A stretch of DNA of 64,000 nt from Taklimakanibacter sp050251035 (GTDB lineage Bacteria > Pseudomonadota > Alphaproteobacteria > Rhizobiales > Aestuariivirgaceae). The notes under the pieces are model-generated. The model was not told the DNA's origin and made no database searches. It worked only from the letters and a program-made list of their open reading frames with translations. This document shows, one piece after another, positions 8,395 through 17,395 of the stretch. The stretch is taken from NCBI GenBank assembly GCA_050251035.1, contig JBFWNN010000004.1, positions 62,001 to 126,000 of the forward strand, read 5' to 3'. Both the position numbers and the translations under genes were made by a program. Position 1 is the stretch's first letter. Each line of letters starts with the position of its first letter.

Positions 8395-8874
8395 ATGGGT
8401 GCTTCGGCAGGTGGTGGGAGTGGGGGTTATACGCGGCGCAGCAGCCGGCGTCGCTCTTCGTTCTCGGCCATGAGCGAGATCAACGTGACGCCCTTGGTCG
8501 ACGTCATGCTGGTGCTGCTCATCGTGTTCATGGTGGCGGCACCTTTGATGACGGTCGGCGTCCCGGTCGACTTGCCCGAGACCCGGGCCAAGCCGCTGCA
8601 GGGCGACAGCGAGCCGATCAACGTGTCGATCGACAAGGACCACAAGATCTTCCTGCAGGAGAGCGAAATCGATCCCGAGACGCTGATCGCCAAGCTCGAG
8701 GCGATCGCCAAGAACGGCTATGACGAGCGCATCTTCGTGCGCGCCGACACCAATGTGGACTATGGCTCGGTGATGAAGATCATGGGCTCGCTCAACGCCG
8801 CGGGCTTCAAGAAGATCGGCCTCGTCACCGGGGCCGAGCCCGACAAGAAGCCCCAGAAGAAGGCACAGAACTGA
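8395..8874 (+). CDS. tolR: Tol-Pal stator protein TolR
   Basis: 159 residues: a serine/arginine-rich cytoplasmic tail, then MSEINVTPLVDVMLVLLIVFM, where the aspartate in the single membrane helix is the proton-carrying residue of the ExbD/TolR family, then a periplasmic domain. It works as a dimer inside the TolQ pentamer. The C-terminus carries a lysine-rich tail (DKKPQKKAQN). The gene sits between tolQ and tolA with 2-3 nt gaps, implying one mRNA. Confidence 0.96.
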   Translation: MGASAGGGSGGYTRRSSRRRSSFSAMSEINVTPLVDVMLVLLIVFMVAAPLMTVGVPVDLPETRAKPLQGDSEPINVSIDKDHKIFLQESEIDPETLIAKLEAIAKNGYDERIFVRADTNVDYGSVMKIMGSLNAAGFKKIGLVTGAEPDKKPQKKAQN

Positions 8875-8877
8875 GGG

Positions 8878-9810
8878 ATGCGGCGCAGCCTCACGATATC
8901 GCTCTTCCTGCACGCGGCGATCCTCGCCTCGGCCTTTGTCGTGCTGCCCAATCCGGATGAATTCAAGGTCGAGGACCAGGAATCGATCCCGATCGAGATC
9001 ATCACGACCGAGGACATGGGCAAGCGCCAGGCGACGGTGAAGACGCCGGAGAAGCCGGTGGAGAAGGCCGCCCCCAAGCCCGTCGAGGTCATGAAGCTGG
9101 TCAAACCGGCGCCGGAAGTGGCGCCGGAAGTGAAGACCGCGGCCAAGGAAGCCTCGGCCCCGCCCGAGCCCAAGCCCGAACCCAAGAAGGAAGAGCCCAA
9201 GAAGGAAGAGCCGAAGCCCGCGCCCAAGCCGGAAGAGCTGGCCGAGCTCATCAAAAAGACCGACGAGCCCGAGCCCAAGAAGGAAGAGCCGAAAAAGGCG
9301 GAAGCCAAGCCCGAGAAGAAGCCCGATCCCAAGCCGCCGGAAAAGAAGCCGGAGAAGAAGCTGAAGCCCAAGAAGGACTTCAACCCGGACGAAATCGCAG
9401 CCTTCCTCAACAAGACGGACGAGAAGCGCACCGCGCCGCTCAAGCCGCAGACCGAGACCGGCACGCCGAAGCAGGGCGAATATAATCTTTCGGGCATCGA
9501 CGAGAGCGTCGCGGCGACTTTGCGCGACGCCTTGCGGCAGCATCTGGAAAAGTGCTGGGACATTCCGCCGGGCGCCCGTGAGGCAGCGGTGGTCGTCAAG
9601 GTCCATTTCATGCTCAATCCCGACGGCACGGTGAGCGGGCTGCCGGACGTCGTGAACAGCAGCGCGGATCCCTTGTTCAGCGTGACCGCGCAATCGGCCG
9701 TGTCGGCGGTGATGAGCTGCCAGGCCTATGATTTCCTGCCGCAGGACAAATACGACATGTGGCGGGAAATAACCTTCACCTTCAATCCGAACCAGATGTA
9801 TCCGAGCTAG
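8878..9810 (+). CDS. tolA: Tol-Pal force-transmitting protein TolA-like
   Basis: 310 residues: an N-terminal membrane anchor (about 5-22), a long periplasmic arm rich in Pro, Lys and Glu (about 45-175, with repeated EPKKEEPK-like units), and a C-terminal globular domain (about 205-310) containing LRQHLEKCWDIPPGA and two cysteines (C222 and C281 region). The layout and position between tolR and tolB identify it as TolA, although sequence similarity in such proline/lysine-rich arms is weak across species. It bridges the TolQR motor to Pal/TolB across the periplasm. Confidence 0.88.
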   Translation: MRRSLTISLFLHAAILASAFVVLPNPDEFKVEDQESIPIEIITTEDMGKRQATVKTPEKPVEKAAPKPVEVMKLVKPAPEVAPEVKTAAKEASAPPEPKPEPKKEEPKKEEPKPAPKPEELAELIKKTDEPEPKKEEPKKAEAKPEKKPDPKPPEKKPEKKLKPKKDFNPDEIAAFLNKTDEKRTAPLKPQTETGTPKQGEYNLSGIDESVAATLRDALRQHLEKCWDIPPGAREAAVVVKVHFMLNPDGTVSGLPDVVNSSADPLFSVTAQSAVSAVMSCQAYDFLPQDKYDMWREITFTFNPNQMYPS

Positions 9811-9820
9811 ACGAGGCGGC

Positions 9821-11155
9821 ATGATTCCGATGCGCATGATTGACGGACGTTACTTCGCGGGCGCGGTCACGGCCCTCTTGTGGCTGGCCATGGCGGTCAC
9901 GGCGCGGGCGCAAGGCCTCGACGTCGACATCAACAAGGGCCAGATCGATCCCTTGCCGATCGCGATCACCGCCTTTGTCGGGGCATCGCCGGACAGCGCC
10001 CAGGCCGGCGCCGACATCGCCGGCGTCATTGCCAACAATCTCGGCCGCTCCGGCTATTTCCGCCCGCTGCCGCCCGACTCCTTCATCGAGCAGATCACCA
10101 ATTTCGACCAGGAGCCGCGCTTCGGCGACTGGCGGCAGATCCAGGCCAAGGCCCTGGTCACCGGCCAGACGATGATGGAGGGCGGACGCCTCAAGGCGCA
10201 GTTCATCCTGTGGGACACGGGCTCGCAGCAGAAGCTCGCCGGCTTCGAATTCGCGACCTCGCCCAAGAACTGGCGCCGGCTCGCGCATCTGATCTCCGAC
10301 AAGATCTATCAGCAGATCACCGGCGTTCCCGGCTATTTCGACACGCGCATCGTCTTCGTCGCGGAGACCGGGCCCAAGGACAAGCGGATCAAGAAGCTGT
10401 CGATCATGGACCAGGACGGCTTCAACGTGCGCTCGATCAGCGACGGCAAGCAGATCGTGCTGACGCCGCGCTTCTCGCCCAATTCGCTCGAGATCACCTA
10501 TATGGCTTTCGGCTCGGGAACGCCGCGCGTCTATCTCTATAATATCGAGACCGGGCAGCGCGAGATCGTCGGCGAGTTCCCCAATATGAGCTTCGCGCCG
10601 CGTTTCTCGCCGGACGGCCAGCGCGTCATCATGAGCCTGCAGGAAGAGGGCAATTCCAACATCTTCCTGCTCGACCTGCGCTCGCGCCAGATGCAGCAGC
10701 TCACCAATGTGGCGGCGATCAACACCGCGCCCTCGTTCTCGCCGGACGGCAGCCAGATCGCCTTCGAATCCGACCGCGACGGCGCCCAGCAGATCTACGT
10801 GATGAACGCCGACGGTTCGAACCAGCGCCGCATCTCCTTCGGCAACGGCCGTTATGCGACGCCGGTGTGGTCGCCGGACGGCCGCTACATCGCCTTCACC
10901 AAGCAGGGCGGCGGGCGCTTCGCCATCGGCGTCATGAATCCGGACGGCAATGGTGAGAGATTATTAACCGAAGGTTTTCATAATGAAGGTCCGACATGGG
11001 CACCGAACAGTCGCGTGATCATGTTTTTCCGCGACGAGCCGGGGGAGAATGGTGGGCCCAGGCTCTATTCGGTCGATGTTTCGGGCTACAACGAGCAGCT
11101 CGTCAAGACGCCGAGTTTCGCGTCGGATCCGGCGTGGTCGCCATTGTTGAACTGA
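9821..11155 (+). CDS. tolB: Tol-Pal periplasmic beta-propeller protein TolB
   Basis: 444 residues. A signal peptide ends in ARA near residue 30. An N-terminal alpha/beta domain follows (about 32-165), then a six-bladed propeller built from repeats of the type FSPDGxxI (for example RFSPDGQRVIM, SFSPDGSQIAFES, WSPDGRYIAFT). The mature N-terminus QGLDVDINKG would be the TolA-box-like segment. TolB binds Pal and TolA in the periplasm. The start at 9821 has GAGG 5 nt upstream; an in-frame ATG at 9830 is possible. A stem-loop-prone spacer of about 125 nt separates it from pal. Confidence 0.96.
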   Translation: MIPMRMIDGRYFAGAVTALLWLAMAVTARAQGLDVDINKGQIDPLPIAITAFVGASPDSAQAGADIAGVIANNLGRSGYFRPLPPDSFIEQITNFDQEPRFGDWRQIQAKALVTGQTMMEGGRLKAQFILWDTGSQQKLAGFEFATSPKNWRRLAHLISDKIYQQITGVPGYFDTRIVFVAETGPKDKRIKKLSIMDQDGFNVRSISDGKQIVLTPRFSPNSLEITYMAFGSGTPRVYLYNIETGQREIVGEFPNMSFAPRFSPDGQRVIMSLQEEGNSNIFLLDLRSRQMQQLTNVAAINTAPSFSPDGSQIAFESDRDGAQQIYVMNADGSNQRRISFGNGRYATPVWSPDGRYIAFTKQGGGRFAIGVMNPDGNGERLLTEGFHNEGPTWAPNSRVIMFFRDEPGENGGPRLYSVDVSGYNEQLVKTPSFASDPAWSPLLN

Positions 11156-11280
11156 TCCGCCGACGGATGAAATCCATCCGGCGCGGATGATGAAGCTGGT
11201 TTCGGGGCTTGGGGGTCCTGCTTGCTCTTGAGGTTGTCTCTCGCGCAGGCGCCAACGACTTAGAAGGAGTGGGATAAGTC

Positions 11281-11781
11281 ATGTTGCGTATGAGTGCGGG
11301 GTTCAAGGCCATTGCCTTGTGTTTCTGTGTCCTGGCCCTTGCGGCCTGTTCCAAGAAGAGCACGCCCGATCTCGAGGCCAATGGCGGCCTCGGCCGAGCC
11401 GCCATCGCGGGCTCGGAAAACCAGTTCAAGACGGAAGTGGGCGATACCGTCTACTATCTCGTCGACCAGTCGACGCTGACGCCGGAAGGCAAGGAGACGC
11501 TGCGCCGCCAGGCGGCGTGGCTCCGGCAGTATTCCGACGTGATGGTCCAGGTCGAAGGCCATGCCGACGAGCGCGGCACGCGCGAATACAACATCTCGCT
11601 GTCGGCCCGGCGCGCCACCGCGAGCCGCGAATTCCTGATCTCCCAGGGCATCGAAGCGAGCCGTATCGCGACCATCGCCTATGGCAAGGAGCGCCCGGTC
11701 GCCATGTGCGATGCCGAGCAGTGCTGGACGCAGAACCGCCGCACCGTCACGGTCATCACTTCGGGCGCCAAGACGAGTTGA
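11281..11781 (+). CDS. pal: Peptidoglycan-associated lipoprotein Pal, first copy
   Basis: 166 residues with a lipoprotein signal peptide and lipobox LAAC (Cys23). The rest is an OmpA-like peptidoglycan-binding domain (about 55-160) with VEGHADERGTREYNISLSARRA, which contains the aspartate and arginine that bind diaminopimelate, and IAYGKERP. Two cysteines (in AMCDAEQCW) probably form a disulfide. It follows tolB directly, so it is the canonical Pal. SD is AGAAGGAGTGGG upstream. A closely related second copy begins 430 nt downstream. Confidence 0.96.
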   Translation: MLRMSAGFKAIALCFCVLALAACSKKSTPDLEANGGLGRAAIAGSENQFKTEVGDTVYYLVDQSTLTPEGKETLRRQAAWLRQYSDVMVQVEGHADERGTREYNISLSARRATASREFLISQGIEASRIATIAYGKERPVAMCDAEQCWTQNRRTVTVITSGAKTS

Positions 11782-11829
11782 CGCTGCGGCGCCAGGGTCG
11801 GATACCTTCGGGCGGCAAAGCGCCACACG

Positions 11830-11948
11830 CTAGCGCGGGATGCGAAGAAGTGGGCACCGGTTTTTCGCAAGAATCCCGCGCTAACATACAGGAATCGATC
11901 ACGTTTATGAGTTTGGATTGATTTAATCCAAACTCATCGTGATCTAGC
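11830..11948. repeat. 119-bp double-palindromic intergenic repeat, copy 1
   Basis: Begins CTAGCGCGGGATGCGAA and ends CGTGATCTAGC. It contains two nested palindromes: GCGCGGGA...TCCCGCGC around a CCGGTTTTT centre, and ATCACG...GAGTTTGGATT/AATCCAAACTC...CGTGAT. A second copy of the same 119-bp length with about ten differences is at 20909-21027. Elements of this build recur in intergenic regions of Rhizobiales; here it lies between the two pal genes. Confidence 0.85.
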
Positions 11949-11962
11949 AGTGTTGAATTCGG

Positions 11963-11992
11963 GCGGGCATGGTTTTCATGCTCGCTTTTTTT
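11963..11992 (+). terminator. Rho-independent terminator after pal copy 1
   Basis: GCGGGCATG (11963-11971) pairs with CATGCTCGC (11977-11985) over 9 bp with one G-U wobble and a 5-nt loop, followed directly by seven T. It should end the tolQRAB-pal transcript, so the second pal needs its own promoter in the next 200 nt. Confidence 0.85.
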
Positions 11993-12211
11993 CTGTTATT
12001 TCCTAGGCGATTCCGCGATAGGGGCGGTGATGGTCACAGAATCGCCGCGCTGTTACGGTCATAAGCCAAGCATTCCGTGTTCACTGGCTTGGCCAGGAAT
12101 GGAATATTAACCCTGTTTGAGCACAGTGCGGTAGCAATTTGGTCCTGTGGTGGGAGAGCGGCGCGGCTCGGCCGGCGGCGTGCACAGGGCGGGACATAGG
12201 AGTGGGAAGAC

Positions 12212-12706
12212 ATGTTGCGTCGGTTGGCGGAATTCAAGATCGCTTTGATTTGTTGCTGCTTTCTGGCTTTGGCCGCGTGCTCGAAGAAGAATCAGCCGGA
12301 TCTTGAAGGCGACGGCGCGGGCTCCGCAGTTCCCGGCTCCGAGAAGGATTTCGCCATCAATGTCGGCGACCGCATCTATTTCATCGTCGATACCTCGACC
12401 CTGACGCCCGAGGCGCAGGAGACGCTGCGTCGTCAGGCGGCCTGGCTCAGGCGCTATCCCAATGTCACCATCCAGGTCGAAGGCCATGCCGACGAGCGTG
12501 GCACCCGCGAATACAACATCTCGCTTTCGGCCCGCCGGGCCACCGCCACGCGGGAATTCCTGATCGCACAAGGGGTTCAGGGCAACCGCATATCCTCGAT
12601 CGCCTATGGCAAAGAGCGCCCGGTGGCGGTGTGCGACGCCGAGCAATGCTTCTCGCAGAACCGGCGCGCCGTCACGGTGATCACCGGCGGCGCCGTTTCC
12701 GGCTAG
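12212..12706 (+). CDS. Peptidoglycan-associated lipoprotein Pal, second copy
   Basis: 164 residues, clearly a paralogue of the gene at 11281: the same lipobox LAAC at Cys23, the same CSKK start after it, and an OmpA-like domain nearly identical in the core (VEGHADERGTREYNISLSARRA, IAYGKERPVA, CDAEQC). Differences concentrate in the signal peptide, the linker after the lipid anchor and surface positions. All peptidoglycan-binding residues appear kept, so it should be functional. SD AGGAGTGGGAAGAC precedes the ATG. A terminator separates it from copy 1, so expression is probably independent. Confidence 0.94.
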   Translation: MLRRLAEFKIALICCCFLALAACSKKNQPDLEGDGAGSAVPGSEKDFAINVGDRIYFIVDTSTLTPEAQETLRRQAAWLRRYPNVTIQVEGHADERGTREYNISLSARRATATREFLIAQGVQGNRISSIAYGKERPVAVCDAEQCFSQNRRAVTVITGGAVSG

Positions 12707-12720
12707 CTTGACGGTCGGGG

Positions 12721-12754
12721 ACCTGTGGCATCGCGGCCACAGGTTCCGGTTCTT
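12721..12754 (+). terminator. Possible terminator after the second pal
   Basis: ACCTGTGG and CCACAGGT form a perfect 8-bp stem (12721-12728 with 12737-12744). The following tract TCCGGTTCTT is only partly T-rich, so termination strength is doubtful. Confidence 0.5.
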
Positions 12755-12851
12755 ATTCGCCTCCCCTTGAAAAGCCTCATTTTTACCGCCTTTGAAGATC
12801 ATTCCAGATACGGGGTGCTGGGGACGGCTCGGCACAGCAGCGGTTTACGTG

Positions 12852-13880
12852 ATGAAGACAGTATTGAAGTTCACGGCTTCGGCGGCCCTCCTGATGGCTT
12901 TCGCCGTCGGCAACCCGTCCCTTTCCCTGGCCCAGTCCAAGGCGGAGCTCGACGACCGCCTCACCCGGATGGAAGAGCAGATGCAGCAGCTGATGGGCCA
13001 GGTCGAGCAATTGACCTTCGAGGTCCGCCGCCTGCAAGGCCAGCGCAAGTCCGGTGATCTCGGGCAGCCAAGCGGACAGAAGAAGCGGCAGGTCGCCGCG
13101 GCTCCGGAGCTGGTCGAAAGCCAGGGCATCGAGCAGATCGAGGGCGACACCCAGTATACGCAAGCGCCGCTGCGCACCATCGGCGAGGACGACCTGCCGG
13201 AAGGCGCGGTACAGCGGGCGCCCGGCCCCAAGATCCTGGGGACGCTGCCCGGAACGGCTTATCAGCAGGGCAATGGCGGCTATGACCAAAGCGGTGAATT
13301 CCAAGGCCAGGTCCTGGTGCCGCCGGCGGGCGGCAATGACGGCCAGGTCGAAGGCCGGGTCCTGGTTCCGCTCGGCAATGACGGTAATGACGGTGGCGGC
13401 CAGGTGCTCGTCCCGCCCGCGAATGGCGGTGACGGTGGCAACAGCAACAGCCTCGTGCCCGAAAAGGTCGAGACGGTGGCGCTCGGCAATGCCGCCTCAG
13501 GCGATCCCGAGGTGATCTATGAGCGCTCCTATGAGAGCCTGCTCAGGCGCCAGTTCAACGACGCCGAGGTCGGCTTCCGCGGCTTCCTCGACCAGCACCG
13601 CGACCACAGCCTGGCCGGCAATGCGCAATATTGGCTGGGCGAGACCTATTACGTGCAAGGTGACTACAAGCAGGCGGCGCAAGCCTTCCTGTCGGGCTAC
13701 CGCGACTTCCCGAAGAGCCGCAAGGCGGCGGACAGCCTCCTGAAGCTCGGCCTGTCGCTCAACCGCCTCGGCCAGAAGGAGCAGGCCTGCGCGGCCTATA
13801 TGCAGGTCGGCTCGCAATTCCCGAAAGCGGCGGAAGCGCGCAAGCGCGCCCAGTCGGAGATCAAGCGTGCCGGCTGCTGA
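12852..13880 (+). CDS. cpoB: Cell division coordinator CpoB (YbgF)
   Basis: 342 residues. A signal peptide ends in LAQ near residue 28. A short coiled coil follows (about 30-65: AELDDRLTRMEEQMQQLMGQ) that trimerises in E. coli. A glycine/asparagine-rich linker with repeated 'GQVLVPP' units comes next (about 145-215), and a C-terminal TPR domain (about 220-342, with YWLGETYYVQGDYKQAAQAF) ends the protein. CpoB links Tol activity with peptidoglycan synthesis at the septum. The start at 12852 gives the proper signal peptide. The 3' end overlaps the tilS start by 14 nt. The variable linker, with three near copies of QVLVPP/RVLVP, is longer than in E. coli. Confidence 0.93.
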   Translation: MKTVLKFTASAALLMAFAVGNPSLSLAQSKAELDDRLTRMEEQMQQLMGQVEQLTFEVRRLQGQRKSGDLGQPSGQKKRQVAAAPELVESQGIEQIEGDTQYTQAPLRTIGEDDLPEGAVQRAPGPKILGTLPGTAYQQGNGGYDQSGEFQGQVLVPPAGGNDGQVEGRVLVPLGNDGNDGGGQVLVPPANGGDGGNSNSLVPEKVETVALGNAASGDPEVIYERSYESLLRRQFNDAEVGFRGFLDQHRDHSLAGNAQYWLGETYYVQGDYKQAAQAFLSGYRDFPKSRKAADSLLKLGLSLNRLGQKEQACAAYMQVGSQFPKAAEARKRAQSEIKRAGC

Positions 13881-15138
13881 GGCAGCCCGCCCGATCAGTC
13901 CCGCTGCCGCGCAAGAGCTTTTCGCTCCCTTGAGCTTTCACGCCCATGTGGCGCTCGCCGTCTCGGGCGGCAGCGATTCGACGGCGCTCATGTGGCTCGT
14001 GCGGCGCTGGGCCCTGGCCGCAAACGACCCGCCGAAAATCAGTGTACTGACGGTTGACCATGGGCTCCGGCCGGAAGCCAGGGCGGAATGCGCGACCGTC
14101 GCGCGTTGGGCCGGAGCGCTCGGCCTCGCCGCCCATATCCTCACCTGGACCGGCCGGAAACCGGCAAGCGGACTCCAGGCCAAGGCGCGCGCGATGCGCT
14201 ACGGCCTGCTCAACGATTGGTGCCGGGCCCATGGCGCGAGCCTGCTGGTCACCGCCCATACTCTGGAAGACCAGGCCGAGACCGTCCTCATGCGGCTCGC
14301 CCGCGGCAGCGGCATCAAGGGTCTTTCCGGCATGCGCGCCGACGAAACCGGCGACGTGCTCCTGGAACGGCCGCTGCTGACGGTGAGCCGGGCCGAGCTC
14401 AGGGCGACGCTGCGTGCCGCCGATCATCCCTGGATCGACGATCCGAGCAATGATGACGACCAGTTCGAGCGGGTACGCCTGCGCAAGGCCGCGATGGCGC
14501 TGAACGAACTCGGCCTGACATCCCGGGCCATCGCCCGGTCGGCGAGGCGGCTCGAGCGGGCGCTCGTCGCCCTCGAGGGGATGGCGGGAGACTTCATGGC
14601 CCGCCATGTCGACGTTCGGCCCGAGGGCTTCGCCATGATCGACATCGGAGCCTTCGGCCGGCTCGACGAGGAGATCGCCATCCAGGTCCTGGAACGCCTG
14701 CTCGAACGCCTCGGCGGCGGGAGCTCGTCGCCCAGGCTCGCGGCGGTCGAAGCCTTGCAGCACTGGCTCAGGCGCGGCGACAGCCAGGCCCGGACGCTCT
14801 CCGGCTGCCGCATCGCCCGGCGCAAGCGCCATCTCCTGATCGGGCGCGAGCCGGGGCGCATCAGCCTGGCGCCGGTCGTCATCACCCCGGGCCGGAGCGT
14901 GCTGTGGGACAACCGGTTCACGGTCACGCTCGCCGGCGCCGACCGTCCCTGCGCCATCGTGCCGGTCAAGGCGCTGAACCTCGCCCGCCGGAGCGATGTC
15001 CCGGCCTTCGTGCAAGAGAGCCTGCCCGCCATCCTGGCCCAGGGCGAAATTGCCGCAGTCCCCTCGCTTGGAATTGTCGGAAAGGCGGCGCCGCCCGGCT
15101 TGCAGGCCCGCGCCGATTTTCGGAAAATTGGCCTTTAA
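13867..15138 (+). CDS. tilS: tRNA(Ile)-lysidine synthase TilS
   Basis: 423 residues starting at GTG 13867 inside the cpoB 3' end. The PP-loop SGGSDS (33-38) binds ATP; LTVDHGLRPEA and TAHTLEDQAETVLMRLARGSG follow, as is typical. TilS attaches lysine to C34 of tRNA-Ile(CAU), changing its reading from AUG to AUA, and is essential. The C-terminal part (about 230-423) is the substrate-binding region and is less conserved. Position before ftsH is the standard rhizobial order. Confidence 0.95.
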   Translation: MPAAEAARPISPAAAQELFAPLSFHAHVALAVSGGSDSTALMWLVRRWALAANDPPKISVLTVDHGLRPEARAECATVARWAGALGLAAHILTWTGRKPASGLQAKARAMRYGLLNDWCRAHGASLLVTAHTLEDQAETVLMRLARGSGIKGLSGMRADETGDVLLERPLLTVSRAELRATLRAADHPWIDDPSNDDDQFERVRLRKAAMALNELGLTSRAIARSARRLERALVALEGMAGDFMARHVDVRPEGFAMIDIGAFGRLDEEIAIQVLERLLERLGGGSSSPRLAAVEALQHWLRRGDSQARTLSGCRIARRKRHLLIGREPGRISLAPVVITPGRSVLWDNRFTVTLAGADRPCAIVPVKALNLARRSDVPAFVQESLPAILAQGEIAAVPSLGIVGKAAPPGLQARADFRKIGL

Positions 15139-15145
15139 CTTGCAC

Positions 15146-15174
15146 CCGGATTGCCGCTACGCTTGGCAATCCGG
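15146..15174. other. Perfect 10-bp hairpin between tilS and ftsH
   Basis: CCGGATTGCC (15146-15155) and GGCAATCCGG (15165-15174) pair perfectly around a 9-nt loop, 8 nt after the tilS stop. No T run follows, so this is not a textbook terminator. It could be an mRNA end-protecting or processing structure, and the ftsH promoter probably lies between it and 15259. Confidence 0.6.
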
Positions 15175-15259
15175 ACAGGCATCCCTATGTTAGCATTAAC
15201 TTTTGGGCGGCAGAATTGAGCCCGGATGGGCCTGAGCGCGCCTTGCAGAGAGGAATGAC

Positions 15260-17197
15260 GTGAATAATTTCCGCAACTTCGCCGTCTGGATCGTCATCGC
15301 GATCCTGCTGTTCGCTCTGTTCAGCCTGTTCCAGGGCCAGGCGTCGCGCTCGAAGACCGACGATCTCGATTATTCGCAATTCCTCAACAAGGTGAATGCG
15401 GGCGAAGTGCAGAGCGTCACCATCACCGATGCCGGCATGAACAGCAGCTATATCACCGGCAAGCTGACGAGCGGCGAGACCTTCGCCACCTATGCGCCGC
15501 AAGACAACGACCTTATCAAGACTTTGAAGGACAAGAACATCACCTTCAACGCCAAGCCGGCGCAGAACGATAGCTTCCTGTCCAATGCGCTGTTCTACTG
15601 GCTGCCGACCTTGCTGCTTATCGGCGTGTGGGTGTTCTTCATCCGCCAGATGCAGTCGGGCGGCGGCAAGGCCATGGGCTTCGGCAAGTCCAAGGCGAAG
15701 CTTCTGACCGAGCGCCACGGACGCGTGACCTTCGAGGACGTCGCGGGCGTCGACGAGGCCAAGGAGGACCTGCAGGAGATCGTCGAATTCCTGAAGGACC
15801 CGCACAAGTTCCAGCGTCTCGGCGGCAAGATCCCGAAGGGCGCACTCCTCGTCGGCCCCCCCGGCACCGGCAAGACGCTCCTGGCGCGCGCCATCGCGGG
15901 CGAAGCCAACGTGCCGTTCTTCACCATCTCGGGCTCCGACTTCGTGGAAATGTTCGTCGGCGTCGGCGCCTCGCGGGTGCGCGACATGTTCGAGCAGGCG
16001 AAGAAGAACGCACCCTGCATCATCTTCATCGACGAGATCGACGCGGTCGGCCGCCATCGCGGCGCCGGCCTCGGCGGCGGCAATGACGAGCGCGAGCAGA
16101 CGCTCAACCAGCTCCTCGTCGAGATGGACGGCTTCGAGGCCAATGAGGGCGTGATCCTGATCGCGGCCACCAACCGGCCCGACGTGCTCGATCCGGCGCT
16201 CTTACGTCCGGGCCGCTTCGACCGCCAGATCACCGTGCCCAATCCCGATATCGTCGGGCGCGAGCAGATCCTGCGCGTCCATATGCGCAACGTGCCGCTG
16301 GCCCCCGATATCGACCCCAAGGTCATCGCGCGCGGCACGCCCGGCTTCTCGGGCGCCGATCTCGCCAATCTCGTCAACGAGGCGGCGCTGCTCGCGGCCC
16401 GGCGCAACAAGCGCCTCGTCACCCAGCATGAATTCGAGGACGCCAAGGACAAGGTGATGATGGGCGCCGAGCGCCGCTCGCTGGTGATGAGCGAGGAGGA
16501 GCGCCGCAACACCGCCTATCACGAGGCGGGCCATGCGATCGTCGGCCTGATGGTGCCCTATGATCCCTTGCACAAGGTCACCATCATCCCGCGCGGCCGG
16601 GCGCTGGGCGTCACCATGAACCTGCCCGAGGGCGACCGCTATTCGCGCACCCGCGAATGGTGCGAGGCGCGGCTCGCGGTGCTGTTCGGCGGCCGCGAGG
16701 CCGAGCTCATCCTGGGCGGCGAAAAGAACGTCACCAACGGCGCCACCGGCGACATTCAGATGGCGACGGCGCTGGCGCGCTCGATGATCATGGAATGGGG
16801 CATGTCCGACAGGCTCGGGCGCGTGCGCTACAATGGCAACGAGCAGGAAGTCTTCCTCGGCCATTCCGTCACCCAGACCAAGAATATCTCCGACGAGACG
16901 GCGAAGCTCATCGACGAGGAGATCCGCAAGCTCATCGAGGACGGCGAGCGCAAGGCGCGCGACATCCTCAAGAAGAGCCGCGACAAGCTGCATGCGCTCG
17001 CCAAGGCGCTGCTCGAATTCGAGACGCTGTCGGGCGATGAGGTGAAGCTCGTGCTCAAGGGCGAACAGATCCAGCGCGACGATCAGGGCGGCTCGAAGAA
17101 GCCGGAGAAGGCGGCCTCCTCGGTGCCGGTCACCGGCCGTCCGAAGGGCGGTCAGGCGCCCGGCGACATGGAGCCGCAGCCGCAGCCGCAGAGCTGA
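15260..17197 (+). CDS. ftsH: ATP-dependent zinc metalloprotease FtsH, copy 1
   Basis: 645 residues, GTG start with AGAGAGGA upstream. Membrane helix at about 7-26, periplasmic domain to about 105, second helix at about 108-128. The AAA+ domain has Walker A GPPGTGKT (199-206), Walker B IIFIDEIDA (about 254-262) and arginine fingers around 319-322. The zinc protease motif is HEAGH (421-425). FtsH is a hexameric inner-membrane protease that degrades misfolded membrane proteins and regulators such as RpoH and LpxC. The C-terminus is proline/glutamine-rich. A second FtsH is encoded at 29099-30919; this copy, next to tilS and glmM, is the canonical one. Confidence 0.97.
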   Translation: MNNFRNFAVWIVIAILLFALFSLFQGQASRSKTDDLDYSQFLNKVNAGEVQSVTITDAGMNSSYITGKLTSGETFATYAPQDNDLIKTLKDKNITFNAKPAQNDSFLSNALFYWLPTLLLIGVWVFFIRQMQSGGGKAMGFGKSKAKLLTERHGRVTFEDVAGVDEAKEDLQEIVEFLKDPHKFQRLGGKIPKGALLVGPPGTGKTLLARAIAGEANVPFFTISGSDFVEMFVGVGASRVRDMFEQAKKNAPCIIFIDEIDAVGRHRGAGLGGGNDEREQTLNQLLVEMDGFEANEGVILIAATNRPDVLDPALLRPGRFDRQITVPNPDIVGREQILRVHMRNVPLAPDIDPKVIARGTPGFSGADLANLVNEAALLAARRNKRLVTQHEFEDAKDKVMMGAERRSLVMSEEERRNTAYHEAGHAIVGLMVPYDPLHKVTIIPRGRALGVTMNLPEGDRYSRTREWCEARLAVLFGGREAELILGGEKNVTNGATGDIQMATALARSMIMEWGMSDRLGRVRYNGNEQEVFLGHSVTQTKNISDETAKLIDEEIRKLIEDGERKARDILKKSRDKLHALAKALLEFETLSGDEVKLVLKGEQIQRDDQGGSKKPEKAASSVPVTGRPKGGQAPGDMEPQPQPQS

Positions 17198-17225
17198 GGA
17201 AGCTATTGGATTCTTTCCTTTATTT

Positions 17226-17271
17226 CCCTTCTCCCGCTTGCGGGAGAAGTGCCCGAAGGGCGGATGAGGGT
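17226..17271. repeat. Rhizobial-type intergenic repeat, copy A
   Basis: Contains CTTCTCCCGC-TT-GCGGGAGAAG, a near-perfect palindrome, followed by GCCCGAAGGGCGGATGAGGG. An inverted related copy lies at 17396-17444, so the two could fold back on each other in the ftsH-folP spacer. Confidence 0.75.
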
Positions 17272-17395
17272 ATCCTGATATCGCTATCCTGCTGATCATT
17301 GAGCTGAAGCGTCACGATCGAGCATGTCATTCGAACGGTTATCGATATACTCACGAGCGATCTTATCTGCAGCAGCGCTGCCATCGTCACCACAC

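Noticed and set aside
8287..9837. Minus-strand open frame opposite tolR and tolA
   Set aside because: It reads as low-complexity Leu/Arg/Gly antisense of the Lys/Pro/Glu-rich TolA arm.
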